From an uncultured Prevotellaceae bacterium (GTDB lineage Bacteria; Bacteroidota; Bacteroidia; Bacteroidales; Bacteroidaceae), in the NCBI GenBank assembly GCA_945787625.1, contig CALZJL010000060.1:1-7314 (forward strand): DNA of 7,314 bases. The letters run 5' to 3'. Shown here in pieces: positions 5,794 through 7,314 of this stretch. The first letter of the stretch is position 1, and the number at the start of each line of letters is the position of its first letter. A program made the position numbers and the translations under genes. The notes beneath the pieces were generated by a model that made no database searches, had not been told where the DNA came from, and saw only the letters and a program-made list of their open reading frames with translations.

Positions 5794-6381
5794 ATGGAAA
5801 AGATTCAGCAACTCACGGACAAGGTTTTTCGTGAGGGTTACGAGAGGGGTCAGGCGGAGGCTGCCCGTATCATAGAGGAGGCTCAGCAGAGGGCTGCGCA
5901 AATCGTGGCTGAGGCTCAGCAGAAGGCTCATGAGATTGAGGGTATTGGCCGCAAGAACGTTGCCGAGATGGAGGCTAATACTAAGAATGAGCTCAAGATG
6001 TATACGGCCCAGGCTCTGAGTGCGCTCAAGGGCGAGGTGGCGAATGTCATCTGCGGTACGGTGGTGAGCAGCGCGGTTGACAAGCTGATGTCGGACAGGG
6101 ACTTCCTCTGTAAGTTTACGGTCGCTCTGGCTTCGAAGTGGGTCGAAAACGAACCTGTCGTCATTGCTTCGTCTGAGGCTGAGGCTCTCAAGGCTTATTT
6201 CCTCAAGGAGGCTAAGGCTGTGCTGGACAAGGGTGTGACTATCGCTAAGGTCAATGGTCACAATACGTTGTTGACTGTCTCTCCTGCTGATGGTAGCTAT
6301 AGGGTAAATTTCGGTAAGGAGGAGTTTGAGGATTATTTCAAGTCGTTCTTGCGTCCACAACTTGCGGAGATGTTGTTCTGA
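5794..6381 (+). CDS. atpE: V-type ATP synthase/ATPase subunit E
   Basis: A 195-residue soluble protein forming part of the peripheral stalk that holds the catalytic A/B head against rotation. Residues 17 to about 70 are a charged, Ala/Gln/Glu-rich helix with 11-residue periodicity (EEAQQRAAQIV at 28-38, then AEAQQKAHEIE at 39-49), typical of peripheral-stalk right-handed coiled coils. The C-terminal globular part (about 85-195) has the subunit E pattern: a segment around CGTVVSSAVDKLMSD (87-101), then DGSYRVNFGKEEFEDYF (166-182). Length matches the family (about 190-200). The identity is reinforced by the downstream order: DUF2764 gene, then subunit A. It is the first gene of its operon, directly after a good -33/-7 promoter. 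No Shine-Dalgarno site precedes the ATG. G and C are nearly balanced in a stretch I counted here, unlike the skewed glycan genes. Confidence 0.92.
   Translation: MEKIQQLTDKVFREGYERGQAEAARIIEEAQQRAAQIVAEAQQKAHEIEGIGRKNVAEMEANTKNELKMYTAQALSALKGEVANVICGTVVSSAVDKLMSDRDFLCKFTVALASKWVENEPVVIASSEAEALKAYFLKEAKAVLDKGVTIAKVNGHNTLLTVSPADGSYRVNFGKEEFEDYFKSFLRPQLAEMLF
5878..5928 (+). repeat. Two 18-base near-identical copies, 33 bases apart, inside atpE
   Basis: GAGGCTCAGCAGAGGGCT at 5878-5895 recurs at 5911-5928 with one mismatch (17 of 18 identical). The 33-base offset equals 11 codons, matching the hendecad period of the stalk coiled coil. It probably reflects selection on the helix, or an old internal duplication. 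Confidence 0.75.
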
Positions 6382-6401
6382 TGGCTTTTCCTACCTAAAT
6401 T

Positions 6402-6406
6402 GAGGA
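6402..6406 (+). promoter_or_regulatory. Shine-Dalgarno-like GAGGA for the DUF2764 gene
   Basis: GAGGA lies 4 bases before the ATG at 6411. It is the one clear purine-rich ribosome-binding site among the starts in this window; the other starts rely on overlap or A-rich leaders. It supports the start choice. Confidence 0.5.
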
Positions 6407-6410
6407 TCAG

Positions 6411-7268
6411 ATGGCTAACTACTATTGTTTGATGGCTGGCGCGCCTGAGTTGGCGCTGACTGATGCGAAGCCGCAGGTCTCGGTGGTGGAATTCCGTGAG
6501 CAGGCGAGCATGGAGCTTTCGTCTCTTGATGCCAGGATTCTGGAGCAGTATTTCTTCCTTGAGGAGGACTGCCGCAATCTGGTGCGCCTGCTGAAGAATC
6601 CGGATGCGGAGCTCTTGCCGGGTGGTAACTATTCGCGCGAGCAGTTTGAGGATCTCATGAGAAGTGCCCGTGAGATAAACTTCAACGTGCATCGTTATCC
6701 GGCGTTCATGAGCGAGTTTGCCCGGCAATGGACTTACAATAAGGATGTGGAGGGCTACTTCCCTGAGGATGAGATTATATATCAGTTTTATAACTATGTG
6801 ATATGCAATTGCCGAAATGTGTTTGTGCGCCACTGGTATAAGCTGAATCTTGATATTAATAATATCCTGACGGCTGTGTTGGCTCGACAGCAGGGGTGGA
6901 GCGTGGGGGATTTTATCAAGGGTGACAATGAGGTCACTGAGATGATTCGTGAGAACAAGACGCGTGATTTCGACCTCAGTCATGAGTTTGATTATGTCAA
7001 GGATCTTATGAAGATTGTCGATGAGCCTGACCCTGTCGACAAGGAGCGTATGATTGATAGTATGAAGTGGCTCTGGCTCGACGATTACACGTTCTTAGAC
7101 CCGTTCAATTTTGAGGCGCTTTTCGCTTATTTTTGCAAGCTGAAGATTAAGGAGCGTTGGGCGCGTCTTGATGTGGTGCAGGGCAAGGCTACGTTTGAGA
7201 GTATTATTGATAATCTACGAGGCGAGGCTCGTGTCCCTGCCGAATTTAAACTAAACAACGATAAATAA
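6411..7268 (+). CDS. DUF2764 family protein of the V-ATPase operon, likely subunit C equivalent
   Basis: A 285-residue soluble protein. The N terminus ANYYCLMAGAPELAL (2-16) is the typical opening of DUF2764, a family found between the subunit E and A genes in Bacteroidota and Chlamydiae V-ATPase operons. The body is predicted helical, with aromatic and acidic residues throughout and no signal peptide or membrane segment. The segment LNLDINNILTAVLARQQG (145-162), followed by WSVGDFI, resembles the 'D-x-x-N-I ... R' pattern of V-ATPase subunit C/d proteins, which cap the membrane rotor and connect it to the central stalk. The usual order in these operons (E, DUF2764, A, B, D, I, K) has no annotated subunit C, so this protein probably fills that role; this is inference. 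It lies 29 bases after atpE and 2 bases before atpA, so it is clearly co-transcribed. Confidence 0.85.
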   Translation: MANYYCLMAGAPELALTDAKPQVSVVEFREQASMELSSLDARILEQYFFLEEDCRNLVRLLKNPDAELLPGGNYSREQFEDLMRSAREINFNVHRYPAFMSEFARQWTYNKDVEGYFPEDEIIYQFYNYVICNCRNVFVRHWYKLNLDINNILTAVLARQQGWSVGDFIKGDNEVTEMIRENKTRDFDLSHEFDYVKDLMKIVDEPDPVDKERMIDSMKWLWLDDYTFLDPFNFEALFAYFCKLKIKERWARLDVVQGKATFESIIDNLRGEARVPAEFKLNNDK

Positions 7269-7270
7269 CA

Positions 7271-7314
7271 ATGACAAAGGGAACTGTTAGCGGAGTTGTC
7301 TCCAACATGGTCAC
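7271..7314 (+). CDS. atpA: V-type ATP synthase subunit A, first 14 codons only
   Basis: An ATG at 7271, 2 bases after the DUF2764 stop, opens a frame reading MTKGTVSGVVSNMV and runs off the right edge. The K-G-x-V-x-x-V-x-x-N-x-V pattern is how catalytic subunit A of V/A-type ATPases begins. Subunit A binds and hydrolyses ATP in the head of the complex, but the nucleotide-binding P-loop lies beyond this window. The assignment rests on this short motif and on operon order. The start is preceded by an A-rich stretch with no Shine-Dalgarno site. Confidence 0.8.
   Translation, partial: MTKGTVSGVVSNMV

Noticed and set aside
6381..6398. Five-codon frame MAFPT overlapping the atpE stop and ending 12 bases before the DUF2764 start
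   Set aside because: It could aid re-initiation, but the DUF2764 gene has its own GAGGA site, and an ATG following a stop by chance is common.
5767..6983. Minus-strand open frames opposite atpE and the DUF2764 gene
   Set aside because: The plus-strand proteins are clear V-ATPase operon members; the antisense translations are Leu/Ser/Arg/His-rich without motifs.
1..7314. CRISPR arrays, tRNA or rRNA genes, insertion-sequence ends, inverted repeats flanking promoters as in invertible capsule promoters, integrase or defence genes
   Set aside because: None found on reading both strands. A distant or imperfect inverted-repeat pair outside this window cannot be excluded.

Overview
The window reads as chromosomal DNA of a Bacteroidota, most likely Bacteroidales. 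Three things point there. Four intergenic elements match the Bacteroidota -7 box (TAnnTTTG). Shine-Dalgarno sites are mostly absent. A V-type ATPase operon opens with subunit E, then a DUF2764 gene, then subunit A, the order known from Bacteroidales and Chlamydiae. I cannot name the genus.

Layout. (1) Positions 1-1116, minus strand: two tandem IspD/TarI-family cytidylyltransferase genes joined by a 4-base ATGA overlap; the downstream one runs off the left edge. (2) Positions 1117-1215: a divergent intergenic region with a -7 box on each strand and a run of ten T. (3) Positions 1216-4607, plus strand: a tight three-gene unit made of a GT-A glycosyltransferase, a Wzx-type polysaccharide flippase (GTG start, 16-base overlap with the gene before it) and a GT2-family glycosyltransferase. 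(4) Positions 4516-5649, minus strand: a membrane acyltransferase (acyltransferase family 3) that overlaps the GT2 gene tail to tail by 92 bases. (5) Positions 5650-5793: a second divergent promoter region. (6) Positions 5794-7314, plus strand: the start of the V-ATPase operon (atpE, DUF2764 gene, first 14 codons of atpA).

How the genes fit together. Regions 1-4 look like part of a surface-glycan (capsule or O-antigen-like) locus. The cytidylyltransferases would make CDP-activated alditol phosphates or similar precursors. The two glycosyltransferases would build the lipid-linked repeat unit, the flippase would move it across the inner membrane, and the acyltransferase may add O-acetyl or another acyl group. 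Regions 5-6 are ion-pumping housekeeping genes and mark the edge of the glycan locus.

The plus strand is rich in G over C whichever strand is coding, so the plus strand is probably the replication leading strand. This skew also creates several long false open frames antisense to real genes. I saw no tRNA, rRNA, CRISPR array, insertion sequence, integrase or defence gene. I do not see a wholly new system here. The points most worth checking are the diverged cytidylyltransferase pair, the T10 tract at the start of the glycosyltransferase operon, and the DUF2764 protein as a likely subunit C.
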